A DNA stretch of 51,523 nucleotides from Acidobacteriota bacterium (GCA_016870915.1 VFZY01000009.1:1-51523), one strand, 5' to 3'. Counted from the stretch's first letter, positions 37,067 to 44,721 are shown. Numbers and translations: made by a program. The notes: generated by a model from the letters alone, not told the origin.

Positions 37067-38107
37067 CTACAACCGCAGGAATATCTCGTGCTCGTTCAGA
37101 TAACGCACAACGCGGCAGGACACGTAGAAGTAAACGCCGAAAAGTACCATGGCCCACCACAACGGCGAGTCTTTCGGTCCGAAGCCCTTCGCTGCGTCGC
37201 TCACCCACATGTGCACCAGGTACCCGGCCAGCGCGTTCTGCCCTAACGTCGCAAATACCTGCGACCGGAATTTCTTGCCGTCCACCAGCCAGACGAAGAG
37301 CGCGTAGACGGCGAACGAGAAGCCCGCCGAGAAGATGAGGTACGGCAGACTGCCTGCGCGTTGGCTCATGGTCCACAAATCGGCAGGCGCAGTAGGCGGC
37401 CAGAAGGGCGGCGGCACCAGACGGCCGCCACCGTTCAAGCAAGACAGCGCATATCCGGCGAGCATCAGCGGCACGCCCCAGCGCAGCAGCCGTGGAATGG
37501 GCGCGGCTTCACGAACCCAGTCATAGGCGAACGTGCCGGCGATCGTGGGGATGGTCCAGGTGAGGAAACCTAACGGTCCCCCGTCGATCACGCGCTTGGC
37601 GTTCAAGAGCTCATACCAGAACCACGCGGATAAGCCAAGATGCAGCAGGCCGCTGAACGCCGCGAATCCCAAGCGCTTCCTGACACTGCCGGCCACCACG
37701 GGGAGAATCCAAAGGCTGGTGACCGCAATGTGCACCAGAGCCTGAAATGGCGATCGCCAAAAGGCATTGCCAAGTACGCCGCTCATCCCGAGCTTCTCCA
37801 TGTCCTCCCATCGCCGGTAGTTGCCGTCGAGGTGATAGACCAGAACACCGGTGAGGATCAACGCCAGACAGCGCCAGACAGCGCGGCGATAGTCCGGCTT
37901 GCGGACCATCACCAGCCGCAGCGCGAAGCCGACAGCAAAGAAGAACTGCGGCATGATGGTGTCGGCATAGCTGCAATAGGTATTGTGATGCTTGAAGACC
38001 GGATGCACGGCGGCGAAGCCACCGATAAAATTCACCAGAAACATGCCCGCCACGGTGTAACCGCGGAACTGGTCCATGGAAGCGATGCGCGCGTTTTCAT
38101 TCGACAT
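37067..38107 (-). CDS. Membrane acyltransferase-like protein (HGSNAT/NagX, DUF5009 type)
   Basis: Integral membrane protein of 346 residues with about 9-10 hydrophobic segments. The start (ASMDQFRGYTVAGMFLVNFIG) matches the family of heparan-alpha-glucosaminide N-acetyltransferases and bacterial NagX-like proteins, which carry R-x-x-S/M-D-x-F-R-G in the first loop. Later marks are a conserved His (FKHHNTYCSYADTIMPQFFF) and GQNALAGYLVH near the C-terminus. The animal enzyme acetylates terminal glucosamine across a membrane; bacterial members near chitin and hexosaminidase genes are of uncertain function. It converges on the GH20 gene with a 43-bp gap. The 273 bp upstream contain no recognisable gene. 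Confidence 0.8.
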   Translation of the reverse strand: MSNENARIASMDQFRGYTVAGMFLVNFIGGFAAVHPVFKHHNTYCSYADTIMPQFFFAVGFALRLVMVRKPDYRRAVWRCLALILTGVLVYHLDGNYRRWEDMEKLGMSGVLGNAFWRSPFQALVHIAVTSLWILPVVAGSVRKRLGFAAFSGLLHLGLSAWFWYELLNAKRVIDGGPLGFLTWTIPTIAGTFAYDWVREAAPIPRLLRWGVPLMLAGYALSCLNGGGRLVPPPFWPPTAPADLWTMSQRAGSLPYLIFSAGFSFAVYALFVWLVDGKKFRSQVFATLGQNALAGYLVHMWVSDAAKGFGPKDSPLWWAMVLFGVYFYVSCRVVRYLNEHEIFLRL

Positions 38108-38181
38108 TCAGAATCCGCCGGGATTTCAACTTGAGCTTCCGGGACACATTAGCATACACCAACGGTCCGGCTCGAAGGCCC

Positions 38182-38207
38182 TGTCTCGATCGAATGTCTC
38201 GATCGAA
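38182..38207. repeat. Tandem 13-bp direct repeat with palindromic core
   Basis: TGTCTCGATCGAA occurs twice without a gap (38182-38194 and 38195-38207). Each copy contains the self-complementary TCGATCGA. It lies in the 273-bp gap between the acyltransferase-like gene start and the moeZ end, about 75 bases upstream of the former, so it could be a regulator site. Nothing else in this gap (38108-38380) looks functional. Confidence 0.5.
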
Positions 38208-38380
38208 AAAACGCCTTGGCAACCGGGCTCAGCGGCAGCCGAACCCCATCCGAGCGGAACCGGTGGCGCCTCCCGTGGGTTCGTTCCCGGATTCACAGCT
38301 CCGGGGAAGGCATCTGCGGCTGGCGAACACCTCCGCCTCGCCATCGCCGGCAACCCACTGGGCGCCGGAACCCGGCTTCA

Positions 38381-39535
38381 TCAGTACTTTGGAACCGACG
38401 GATCCACCTGATCGCTCCAGGCCAGAATCCCGCCCTTCATGTTGCGGACATGGCGGAAACCAGCCTGCCGCAGGAAGTCGCAAGCCTTGGCGCTGCGCAT
38501 CCCGCTCTTGCAGTGACAGATAATCTCGGCGGCCGGATCGAGTTCGTTCGCCCGCTTCGGCAGATCTCCCAAGGGAATCAGCTGCGCCGCGGGAATATTG
38601 CAGATCTGGTGCTCGTGCACCTCGCGGACATCGATCAGCACGAACCGGTCGCCGCGCGCCAGGCGTTCGGAAACTTCCTTCGGTGTAATATCGGCATCGG
38701 TCACAACCGGCGCCGGGGCTTCCTGGGCATGGGGCATGCCACAGAACTCCTGGTAATCGATCAGGCCCTTGATACGCGAACACTGTCCGGTCGGGCAGGC
38801 AGGGTCGCGGCGCAGTTTCAACTCGCGGAACCGCATGCCCAGGGCATCGTAGAGCATCAACCGGCCCTTGAGCGAATCGCCCTTGCCAAGAATGATCTTC
38901 ACCACTTCCGTCGCCTGAATCAGGCCCACCACGCCCGGAAGAATTCCCAGCACGCCGCCTTCGGCGCAGCTCGGCACCAAGCCCGGCGGTGGTGGTTCGG
39001 GATACAGGCAGCGGTAGCAGGGTCCGTCGTCGGTGGCAAACACACTCGCCTGCCCCTCGAACCGGAAGATCGACCCATACACATTCGGCTTGCCCAGCAG
39101 CACACAGGCATCATTCACCAGGTACCGCGTCGGGAAGTTGTCCGTTCCGTCCACCACCAGGTCGTAGTCCTTGATGATCTCCAGCGCGTTCTCGCTCGTG
39201 AGTGCCACTTCGTGCTTGATAATCTGGACGTTCGGATTGATGTCCATCATCCGGTCATAGGCGGAGTCGATCTTGGGCCGGCCCACATCTTTCGTGCCAT
39301 GGATAACCTGGCGCTGAAGATTCGTGTGATCCACCACGTCGAAATCAACCACCCCGATGCGTCCAATGCCGGCCGCGGCCAGGTACATGCCAAGCGGAGC
39401 GCCCAGGCCGCCGGTGCCCACCAGCAGCACACTCGACGACTTCAGCTTCAACTGCCCCTCCATGCCCACCTCGGGCATGATGAGGTGGCGGCTGTAGCGA
39501 AGTACTTCCTCGTTGCTCAGCGTGGGTGCACTCAT
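38381..39535 (-). CDS. moeZ: Adenylyltransferase/sulfurtransferase MoeZ (MoeB-rhodanese fusion)
   Basis: Enzyme of 384 residues that activates the C-terminal glycine of a ubiquitin-like sulfur carrier with ATP and then transfers sulfur to form a thiocarboxylate. The N-terminal E1-like domain has GTGGLG (40-45), FDVVDHTNLQRQ and DGTDNFPTRYLVND; the C-terminal rhodanese domain carries its active Cys342 in CKSGMRS. Length is near that of mycobacterial MoeZ. The first zinc pair is normal (CYRC), but the second is spaced C-PTGQ-C instead of C-x-x-C. Its ATG overlaps the carrier gene stop (ATGA), tying enzyme and carrier together as last gene of the cysteine operon. Confidence 0.9.
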   Translation of the reverse strand: MSAPTLSNEEVLRYSRHLIMPEVGMEGQLKLKSSSVLLVGTGGLGAPLGMYLAAAGIGRIGVVDFDVVDHTNLQRQVIHGTKDVGRPKIDSAYDRMMDINPNVQIIKHEVALTSENALEIIKDYDLVVDGTDNFPTRYLVNDACVLLGKPNVYGSIFRFEGQASVFATDDGPCYRCLYPEPPPPGLVPSCAEGGVLGILPGVVGLIQATEVVKIILGKGDSLKGRLMLYDALGMRFRELKLRRDPACPTGQCSRIKGLIDYQEFCGMPHAQEAPAPVVTDADITPKEVSERLARGDRFVLIDVREVHEHQICNIPAAQLIPLGDLPKRANELDPAAEIICHCKSGMRSAKACDFLRQAGFRHVRNMKGGILAWSDQVDPSVPKY

Positions 39536-39810
39536 GAACGGCCGCCGGCGATGCTGGGAACAATGGACAGCGTGTCGGAATCTTTCACCGCCGTTGCGTC
39601 CTTATCCAGGTACCGGATGTCCTCGTCGTTGACATAAACGTTGACGAAGCTCCGCAGCTTGCCCTCAGCGTTGTAAAGGTTGTTGCGAAGCGCCGGAAAC
39701 TGCGCCGTCAGCGCGCCCAGCACTTCACCAACCGTGGAACCGGCGGCAATCACTGCGTCCTGCTTATCGGTGAACTGGCGCAACGGGGTTGGAATGAGGA
39801 CTTTAGCCAT
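39532..39810 (-). CDS. cysO: Ubiquitin-like sulfur carrier protein CysO, with Arg-Ser tail
   Basis: Beta-grasp protein of 92 residues in the MoaD/ThiS family: MAKVLIPTPLRQF, GSTVGEVLGALTAQFP, LRSFVNVYVNDEDIRYL and SDTLSIVPSIAGG. In Mycobacterium the homologue carries sulfur as a C-terminal thiocarboxylate, which CysM adds to O-phosphoserine and Mec+ releases as cysteine. Such carriers must end in Gly-Gly. Here G89-G90 is followed by R91-S92 before the stop, read directly from GGC GGC CGT TCA TGA. The tail must therefore be removed before adenylation; the neighbouring JAMM protease is the obvious candidate. The start lies inside the protease gene (8-bp overlap). Confidence 0.88.
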   Translation of the reverse strand: MAKVLIPTPLRQFTDKQDAVIAAGSTVGEVLGALTAQFPALRNNLYNAEGKLRSFVNVYVNDEDIRYLDKDATAVKDSDTLSIVPSIAGGRS

Positions 39811-40231
39811 TTGATTCGGGAAACTCCAAAGGTTCTTTGTCGGCCGCCGTCTGGTCGGCGTTGGGAAGGAAGCTGTTCGCATGATCGAAGCGGCCTCCCT
39901 TGATGGATAGCACAACGAACGAGTACCAGGGGCAGGAATTCTCAAGGTCGGTCTTCGAGAAGTAGGCGTCGCAATCCGGATGCGAATGGAAGATGCCGAT
40001 CAGGTCGAAGCCGTTCTGGCGCGCATGGCGCTCGGCGCGCAGAAGATCCTCCGGGCTGATCTCGTAGCGGTCCTCCTGCGGACCGGTATAGGTGTTGGCC
40101 AAAGGCATTGCCTCCACCACCGTTTTGGTCTCACCACTGGGGCCGAACATGACACCGCAGCACTCGTTCGGAAACGTGGATTCCGCATGCTGAACCATCA
40201 CGGTCCAGGCGGCCGGTTCGATCTTAATCAT
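39803..40231 (-). CDS. mec: JAMM/MPN metalloprotease Mec+
   Basis: Zinc protease of 142 residues. The full JAMM motif is present: Glu23 in PNECCG and H82-x-H84-x7-S92-x2-D95. In Mycobacterium Mec+ hydrolyses the bond between the carrier protein's last glycine and the newly made cysteine. Related JAMM proteins of quinolobactin and homocysteine pathways instead, or also, trim extra residues off the carrier to bare its Gly-Gly end (family knowledge). Given the Arg-Ser tail on the adjacent carrier, this protein may do both jobs. The gene overlaps cysM by 8 bp upstream and the carrier gene by 8 bp downstream. Confidence 0.88.
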   Translation of the reverse strand: MIKIEPAAWTVMVQHAESTFPNECCGVMFGPSGETKTVVEAMPLANTYTGPQEDRYEISPEDLLRAERHARQNGFDLIGIFHSHPDCDAYFSKTDLENSCPWYSFVVLSIKGGRFDHANSFLPNADQTAADKEPLEFPESNG

Positions 40232-41171
40232 TCCAGAATGGCTCGCTCAGGTACTTGGCCGCCCCGTCGCACAACACAGTCACAATGACGCCGGGCCGGC
40301 CTTCGGCCACGAGCTGCCGGCCGATTTCGCGGGCCGCCACCAGGTTCGCGCCCGCCGAAATGCCGATCAGAACACCTTCCTCGCGTCCCGCGCGGCGGGT
40401 CATCGCGTAGGCGTCTTCGGTCTCAATCCAGTAGTTTTCGTCCGCCAGTTCGGGGTCGTAGATGCCCGGAACAATGGCCGTCGGCATGTGCTTCAAACCC
40501 TCCAGGCCATGAAAGCCAGAGGACGGCTGAGCGGAACAGCAACGCACATGCGGAAGATCCCGGCGCAAACGGCGCGTCGTACCCATAAAGGTTCCGCTGG
40601 TGCCCATGCAGGCCACGAAATGCGTGATCCGGCCGCCCGTCTGATCCATGATCTCGACCGCCGTGGTTTCAAAGTGCGACTTCCAGTTGGCCGGGTTGTT
40701 GTACTGGTCGGGATAGAAGTACAGATCCGGGTCCTGCTCGTAGACCTCGCGCACCCGCCGGATCGCCCCATCGGAGCCCTCAGCCGGGTCCGTCAGAATC
40801 ACCTCGGCGCCGAACGCATGCAGCATCCGCTTGCGCTCCTCGCTGGCGTTCGAAGGCAGACACAGACGCACCCGGTAGCCCCGCGAGGCGCCGATCATCG
40901 CATAGGCGATACCCGTATTCCCACTGGTCGAATCCAGAATGATCCGATCCCGGGTCAGCCTCCCGGTCTTTTCCCCATCCAGGATCATGTTGGCTGCCGG
41001 GCGGTCCTTCACCGACCCGCCAGGGTTCAGGAACTCCGCCTTCCCGTAGATCTCAATGCCGGGAAGATCCTCGCTCAGGCGCGGCAAATGGATAAGAGGG
41101 GTATTGCCGATCGCGTCGATGACGGATCCGGCCGCACCACGCGTAAACCGGTTCATTCGTGCCGCCAGCAT
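40224..41171 (-). CDS. cysM: O-phosphoserine sulfhydrylase / cysteine synthase CysM
   Basis: PLP enzyme of the fold-type II beta family. Marks: DAIGNTPLIHLPRL, Schiff-base Lys in NPGGSVKDRPA, the phosphate loop STSGNTG, MGTSGTFMG, and GISAGAN near the end. FHGLEGLKHMPTAIVPGIYDP resembles mycobacterial CysM, which accepts thiocarboxylated carrier protein instead of free sulfide. The start is uncertain: ATG 41192, 41171 and 41156 are all in frame. A predicted -10 box (TACAAT) overlaps ATG 41192, so initiation at 41171 (preceded by AAAAGGG) or 41156 is preferred. It is the first gene of a four-gene overlapping operon with mec, cysO and moeZ. Confidence 0.88.
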   Translation of the reverse strand: MLAARMNRFTRGAAGSVIDAIGNTPLIHLPRLSEDLPGIEIYGKAEFLNPGGSVKDRPAANMILDGEKTGRLTRDRIILDSTSGNTGIAYAMIGASRGYRVRLCLPSNASEERKRMLHAFGAEVILTDPAEGSDGAIRRVREVYEQDPDLYFYPDQYNNPANWKSHFETTAVEIMDQTGGRITHFVACMGTSGTFMGTTRRLRRDLPHVRCCSAQPSSGFHGLEGLKHMPTAIVPGIYDPELADENYWIETEDAYAMTRRAGREEGVLIGISAGANLVAAREIGRQLVAEGRPGVIVTVLCDGAAKYLSEPFWND

Positions 41172-41190
41172 GCCCTTTTCAAGAACTTTC

Positions 41191-41219
41191 ATTGTAGCGG
41201 ACTCGGGCAAATACCCCAA
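41191..41219 (-). promoter_or_regulatory. Possible promoter of the cysM operon
   Basis: Minus-strand TTGGGG (41219-41214), 17-bp spacer and TACAAT (41196-41191). The -10 match is good, the -35 match only TTG. It overlaps the first possible start codon of cysM, which argues for one of the later starts. Confidence 0.35.
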
Positions 41220-41262
41220 ATCCCCCTCCAGAATAGGGGATTCACCGAATCCCGCGTTGGAT

Positions 41263-41589
41263 TCAGGATTTCGACGGCGGCGGACCGAACGTCACCAGCA
41301 CCACCAGCCGCGCCGGACCTGGGTTGCGCAGCCCGTGCGCGACGCCCGCCGGAGCCAACAGCAGCCCCCCAGGGCTCAACTCATGGACCTCCCCGGCCAG
41401 CGTGGCAACCGCCTGGCCTTCCAGCACCAGATACATCTTGTCCTGATCCGGGTGAACGTGCGAGTGATGCTCCTGGCCGGGTTCCAGGCAATTGAGACCG
41501 GCGTAAAGATAGGTTCCCGCGACCAGGGAGACCTTGCCCATCTTCCCCGGGTTGAACTGCGCGTGCGAGGCGGCGTTGTGGATGATCAT
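41263..41589 (-). CDS. Small cupin-domain protein
   Basis: Single-domain cupin of 108 residues. The metal-binding motif appears as GQEHHSHVHPDQDKMYLVLEG (three His and a Glu-like position), with the second motif AGVAHGLRNPGP. Start MIIHNAAS follows a weak GGA; longer frames cross the opposite-strand gene. Such proteins can be dioxygenases, isomerases or sugar-binding regulators; none can be chosen. It precedes cysM by about 45-90 bases on the same strand, so it may be co-transcribed or separate. Confidence 0.75.
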   Translation of the reverse strand: MIIHNAASHAQFNPGKMGKVSLVAGTYLYAGLNCLEPGQEHHSHVHPDQDKMYLVLEGQAVATLAGEVHELSPGGLLLAPAGVAHGLRNPGPARLVVLVTFGPPPSKS

Positions 41590-41664
41590 TTTTTCCAGGG
41601 TCGCATACTGGGTACGGATCAACGCTTGGCTCCCCGCCGTCGTCTTGGTCTTACGAGGTGGCCT

Positions 41665-41976
41665 ATGAATCATCGGATGGTTGTCGTTTTGCTTGTCGTG
41701 GTGGCAGTGCCCCTGAGTCTCCTGCTCGGACAGCGGCAGAAGATCTCTGAGCCGCCGCCGTTTGAGTACCGGGCGCTGCTGCCCCACGAATTCAAGCCCG
41801 GGCAGTTCCAACTCGTCGACCGTCACGAAATCGAGCGGCTCTCGCGCCAGGGCTGGGAACTGGTGTCGGTGTCGCCGTTCGTTCTCCTGAACGAAGAGCA
41901 CAAGAAGGGCACCGAGAGCGGCACACTGACGCAGGTCTACAACTCCTATCACTTCCGGCGGCGTCTGGAGCCCTGA
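41665..41976 (+). CDS. Small membrane-anchored protein (DUF4177-like)
   Basis: Protein of 103 residues with GAGGTG 6 bases before its ATG. One N-terminal hydrophobic segment (about 5-21) is followed by a soluble domain with FEYRALLP and the QGWELVSVSPF pattern found in short DUF4177-type proteins of unknown role. It is divergent from the cupin gene and 36 bp upstream of the exported aldolase. Confidence 0.65.
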   Translation: MNHRMVVVLLVVVAVPLSLLLGQRQKISEPPPFEYRALLPHEFKPGQFQLVDRHEIERLSRQGWELVSVSPFVLLNEEHKKGTESGTLTQVYNSYHFRRRLEP

Positions 41977-41996
41977 AACTCCCGCCAGGACGGATG

Positions 41997-42005
41997 TGGT
42001 AAACT
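41997..42005 (+). promoter_or_regulatory. Extended -10 element before the exported aldolase
   Basis: TGG-TAAACT (41997-42005) is an extended -10 pattern. The ATG at 42013 begins 7 bases later and has no Shine-Dalgarno sequence, so a leaderless start is possible. Confidence 0.35.
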
Positions 42006-42012
42006 CCCGCAC

Positions 42013-42864
42013 ATGCGCCTAAGCTTGCTGTTACCATTGCTGTTCACCATGTCGAACCTGGAAGCCCAGAACCGTTGGGTCAACCCCGTCAAACAACTCC
42101 TGAAGGAAGGCAAGCCGGTCATCGGCGCCACCATCACCACCGCCAGCGTGGATGTCGCGGCGCAGGCCGCCAACATGGGTTTCGATTTTCTCTGGATCGA
42201 GATGGAGCACTCGCCCATCACCCTGGAAACGGCCCGCAACATGGTGCTGGCGACGCGCGGCTTGAAAGCCGTTCCGTTCATCCGCGTGCCCGTGAACGAA
42301 ATGTGGACCGCCAAGCGGGCGCTCGACGCCGGGGCGCTCGGCGTCGTCTTCCCGTTCACCTCCACGCCGGAATTGGCGCGCCAGGCCGTTGATGCCTGCA
42401 AGTACCCGCCGAACGGCCGGCGCGGGTCGGGTCCCGGTTTGCCCTCGTTCCGCTGGCCCGCCCCCCAGGGCTACGCTGACTTCGCCGACGAGAACGCCAT
42501 GGTGATCACCATCATCGAAGAGAAGCGCGCCGTTGAGAAGATCGAAGAGATCGCCGCCACCAAGGGCATCGACGTGCTGTTCATCGGCACCAACGACCTG
42601 TCACACTCCTACGGCTTCCGCGGCTCCCAGGACCCGCCGGAAGTGAAGGACGCCATCCGCAAGATCGTCGCGGCGGGCAAGAAGTACGGGGTCCCGGTGG
42701 GCCGTCCGGCCGCGTCGCCGCAACAGATCGAGGAACTGCTGAAAGAAGGCTTCACCTTCTTCCAGGGCCCCGCCGATCTGGTGATGATGAACGCCGGCGC
42801 ACGGCCCCTGCTCGACAAACTGGGCAAGGCCGCGCCATCCATGAAAGACCGGCCGATGTACTGA
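42013..42864 (+). CDS. HpcH/HpaI-type aldolase with N-terminal signal peptide
   Basis: Protein of 283 residues. A hydrophobic leader (MRLSLLLPLLFTMSNLEA) precedes a complete HpaI fold that normally works in the cytoplasm. Active-site residues are kept: His in EMEHSPI, Arg in FIRVPVN, Glu in IIEEKRA and Asp in IGTNDLS. A downstream ATG at 42049 would give a cytoplasmic form, but neither start has a Shine-Dalgarno sequence and an extended -10 box lies 7 bases before the first. If exported it would act on 2-keto-3-deoxy acids in the periplasm, which is unusual. It differs clearly from the aldolase at 8354 and stands alone, convergent with the SDR gene. Confidence 0.8.
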   Translation: MRLSLLLPLLFTMSNLEAQNRWVNPVKQLLKEGKPVIGATITTASVDVAAQAANMGFDFLWIEMEHSPITLETARNMVLATRGLKAVPFIRVPVNEMWTAKRALDAGALGVVFPFTSTPELARQAVDACKYPPNGRRGSGPGLPSFRWPAPQGYADFADENAMVITIIEEKRAVEKIEEIAATKGIDVLFIGTNDLSHSYGFRGSQDPPEVKDAIRKIVAAGKKYGVPVGRPAASPQQIEELLKEGFTFFQGPADLVMMNAGARPLLDKLGKAAPSMKDRPMY

Positions 42865-42885
42865 CCGCCACCGCCCTGCGCGCGG

Positions 42886-43677
42886 CTACTTCTTCGCCAC
42901 GGTCGCGCGCGTTGCCCCGGTGGAGATTCCGCCGTCAATCAGCAGAGTCTGCCCCGTAATGTACCGGCTCTCCTCCGAAGCAAGGAAAACCACCGCGCCG
43001 TCCAGATCGTTCGGCTGGCCCGGCCGCTTCAATGGAATGCGATCGCACAGATAAGCCACCCATTCCTCATTCTCGTAGAGCACCTTGTTCTGCTCCGTGC
43101 GGAACCACCCGGGCGCCAGGCAGTTCACCGTGATCCCGTGAGGACCCCAATCGTCCGCCAGGCTCATCGTCAACTGCTTCACACCGCCACGGCTGGCCGT
43201 ATACGGGCTCAAACCCGCATAGCCAAACACACTGGTCACCGAACCGATGTTCACGATTCGCCCGTAGCCATTGGGGATCATCTTGCGAGCAATCGCCTGG
43301 GCGACAAAAAACGTCCCGCGCAGGTTCGTGTCCAGCACCAGATTCCAGTCGTCCCAGGTGATCTCGAGCGCCGGTTTGCGCACGTTGCAGCCCGCGTTGT
43401 TGATCAGAATATCGATCTTGCCATAGGCGTTCTGCGCCGCCTCCGCCGCGCGCTGAATGCTTGCATGATCCCTCACATCCAACTCAACGGGAATAGCCCG
43501 GCGGCCCAGCGCCTCGATTTCGCGTTGGAATGGCGCCAGCGATTCGAACGTGCGGCTGGTGATCACAAGATCCGCGCCCGCCCTGGCAAGGGCTCGGCCA
43601 AAGTACTGGCCCAGGCCGCGGCTTGCGCCGGTGACAACGGCGACACGTCCGGTAAGGTCAAAAAATGGTGAACTCAT
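42886..43677 (-). CDS. SDR-family oxidoreductase
   Basis: Short-chain dehydrogenase of 263 residues, gluconate-5-dehydrogenase-like in overall pattern. NAD(P)-binding TGASRGLG (16-23), NNAG, and catalytic Ser146 and Tyr159 are present, and the tail ends with the usual GQTLLIDGG. The catalytic lysine of Y-x-x-x-K is replaced by Arg163 (YTASR, codon CGT). It lies 12 bp after the zinc dehydrogenase stop codon in the receptor-deacetylase-dehydrogenase operon, so a linked sugar or sugar-acid oxidation is likely (inference). Confidence 0.88.
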   Translation of the reverse strand: MSSPFFDLTGRVAVVTGASRGLGQYFGRALARAGADLVITSRTFESLAPFQREIEALGRRAIPVELDVRDHASIQRAAEAAQNAYGKIDILINNAGCNVRKPALEITWDDWNLVLDTNLRGTFFVAQAIARKMIPNGYGRIVNIGSVTSVFGYAGLSPYTASRGGVKQLTMSLADDWGPHGITVNCLAPGWFRTEQNKVLYENEEWVAYLCDRIPLKRPGQPNDLDGAVVFLASEESRYITGQTLLIDGGISTGATRATVAKK

Positions 43678-43689
43678 GATGGCAATTCC

Positions 43690-44721
43690 TTACGGTTGAA
43701 CGATAACCTTCATCAGGTTCGGTTCGTGGTTGTACAGGCGGTTGAACCAGCCCGGCGCGCCGTCAAGCGAAGTCCGCGCGCTGATCATCGTATCCACCTT
43801 GATGCGGCCGCTGGCCAGCAATTCGATGCAAGCCGGGTACTCGCCCGCCGACGCACAGGACCCCTGCAGGCGGATCTCCCGCGTCACCACCTGTTGCAGG
43901 TTCAGTTCGATCTTCGGCGTGATGTTGCCGATGAGCGTCACCGCGCCGCCCTTCCGCACGCACGAAATCGCGGTCGCGATCGGAGCCGAAGCACCCACCG
44001 CTTCCAGTGCGGCATCGGCGCCGCGGCCGTTCGTCCTCGCGGCAATCTCCTTGGCCACATCCATCGTCTTCGAGTTAAATGCCTCATCGGCGCCCACGCG
44101 CAGGGCCTGGGCCAGCTTGGCGTCGTCGATATCCACGGCGAACACCCTGGCGAAGCCCGCGATCTTCGCCGCCTGAATCGTCAACTGGCCAATCATGCCG
44201 CTGCCCACCACCACGGCCGTATCGCCCAGTTCCTTCGGGGTAATGTTCACCGCATGCACGGCGATGGAGACAGCTTCAATCATCGCCGCCTGCTCAAACG
44301 GAAGGCCTTCAGGCAGACGGTAAAGGATGTTCTCCGGAACGCTGACGTATTCGGCGAAAGCGCCATAGCGGCGATAGTCGCCGCAGGAAACGCCCAACAC
44401 CTGGCGGTTATCGCAAAGATTGATATCGCCTCGGCGGCAGAAATGGCAGTTCCCGCAGGACACCGTGGAATCGAACGTCACGCGGTCGCCGGGCTTCCAG
44501 TTGCGCACGGCGCTGCCCACTTCCGTGATCACGCCGGCCGCCTCATGGCCCATCACGATCGGCGGAATGCGGCGGCCCGTCGAACCATCCAGGCCGTGGA
44601 CATCGCTGCCGCAGATGCCACAGGCGCCCACGCGGATCATCACGTCGCGTGGGCCGAGTTCGGGCTGAGGCAGGTCCGTTACCTCAAGCTCCATGTACTT
44701 GGTGAGAAGAAGTGCTTTCAT
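43690..44721 (-). CDS. Zinc-dependent alcohol dehydrogenase (sorbitol/threonine dehydrogenase-like)
   Basis: Medium-chain dehydrogenase of 343 residues, with GAGGTT 6 bases before its ATG. Catalytic zinc ligands sit in GACGICGSDVHG and GHEAAG; structural zinc cysteines in CGNCHFCRRGDINLC; the nucleotide fold has VVGSGMIGQL. The family oxidises secondary alcohols of polyols, threonine or sugar acids with NAD; substrate is not readable. An SDR follows, and a deacetylase and TonB receptor precede, so the pair may oxidise a sugar imported by that receptor. Confidence 0.88.
   Translation of the reverse strand: MKALLLTKYMELEVTDLPQPELGPRDVMIRVGACGICGSDVHGLDGSTGRRIPPIVMGHEAAGVITEVGSAVRNWKPGDRVTFDSTVSCGNCHFCRRGDINLCDNRQVLGVSCGDYRRYGAFAEYVSVPENILYRLPEGLPFEQAAMIEAVSIAVHAVNITPKELGDTAVVVGSGMIGQLTIQAAKIAGFARVFAVDIDDAKLAQALRVGADEAFNSKTMDVAKEIAARTNGRGADAALEAVGASAPIATAISCVRKGGAVTLIGNITPKIELNLQQVVTREIRLQGSCASAGEYPACIELLASGRIKVDTMISARTSLDGAPGWFNRLYNHEPNLMKVIVQP

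Noticed and set aside
38216-39637. 473-codon plus-strand frame opposite moeZ
   Set aside because: It is antisense to a fully recognisable enzyme, and its translation is His- and Arg-rich without any known motif.
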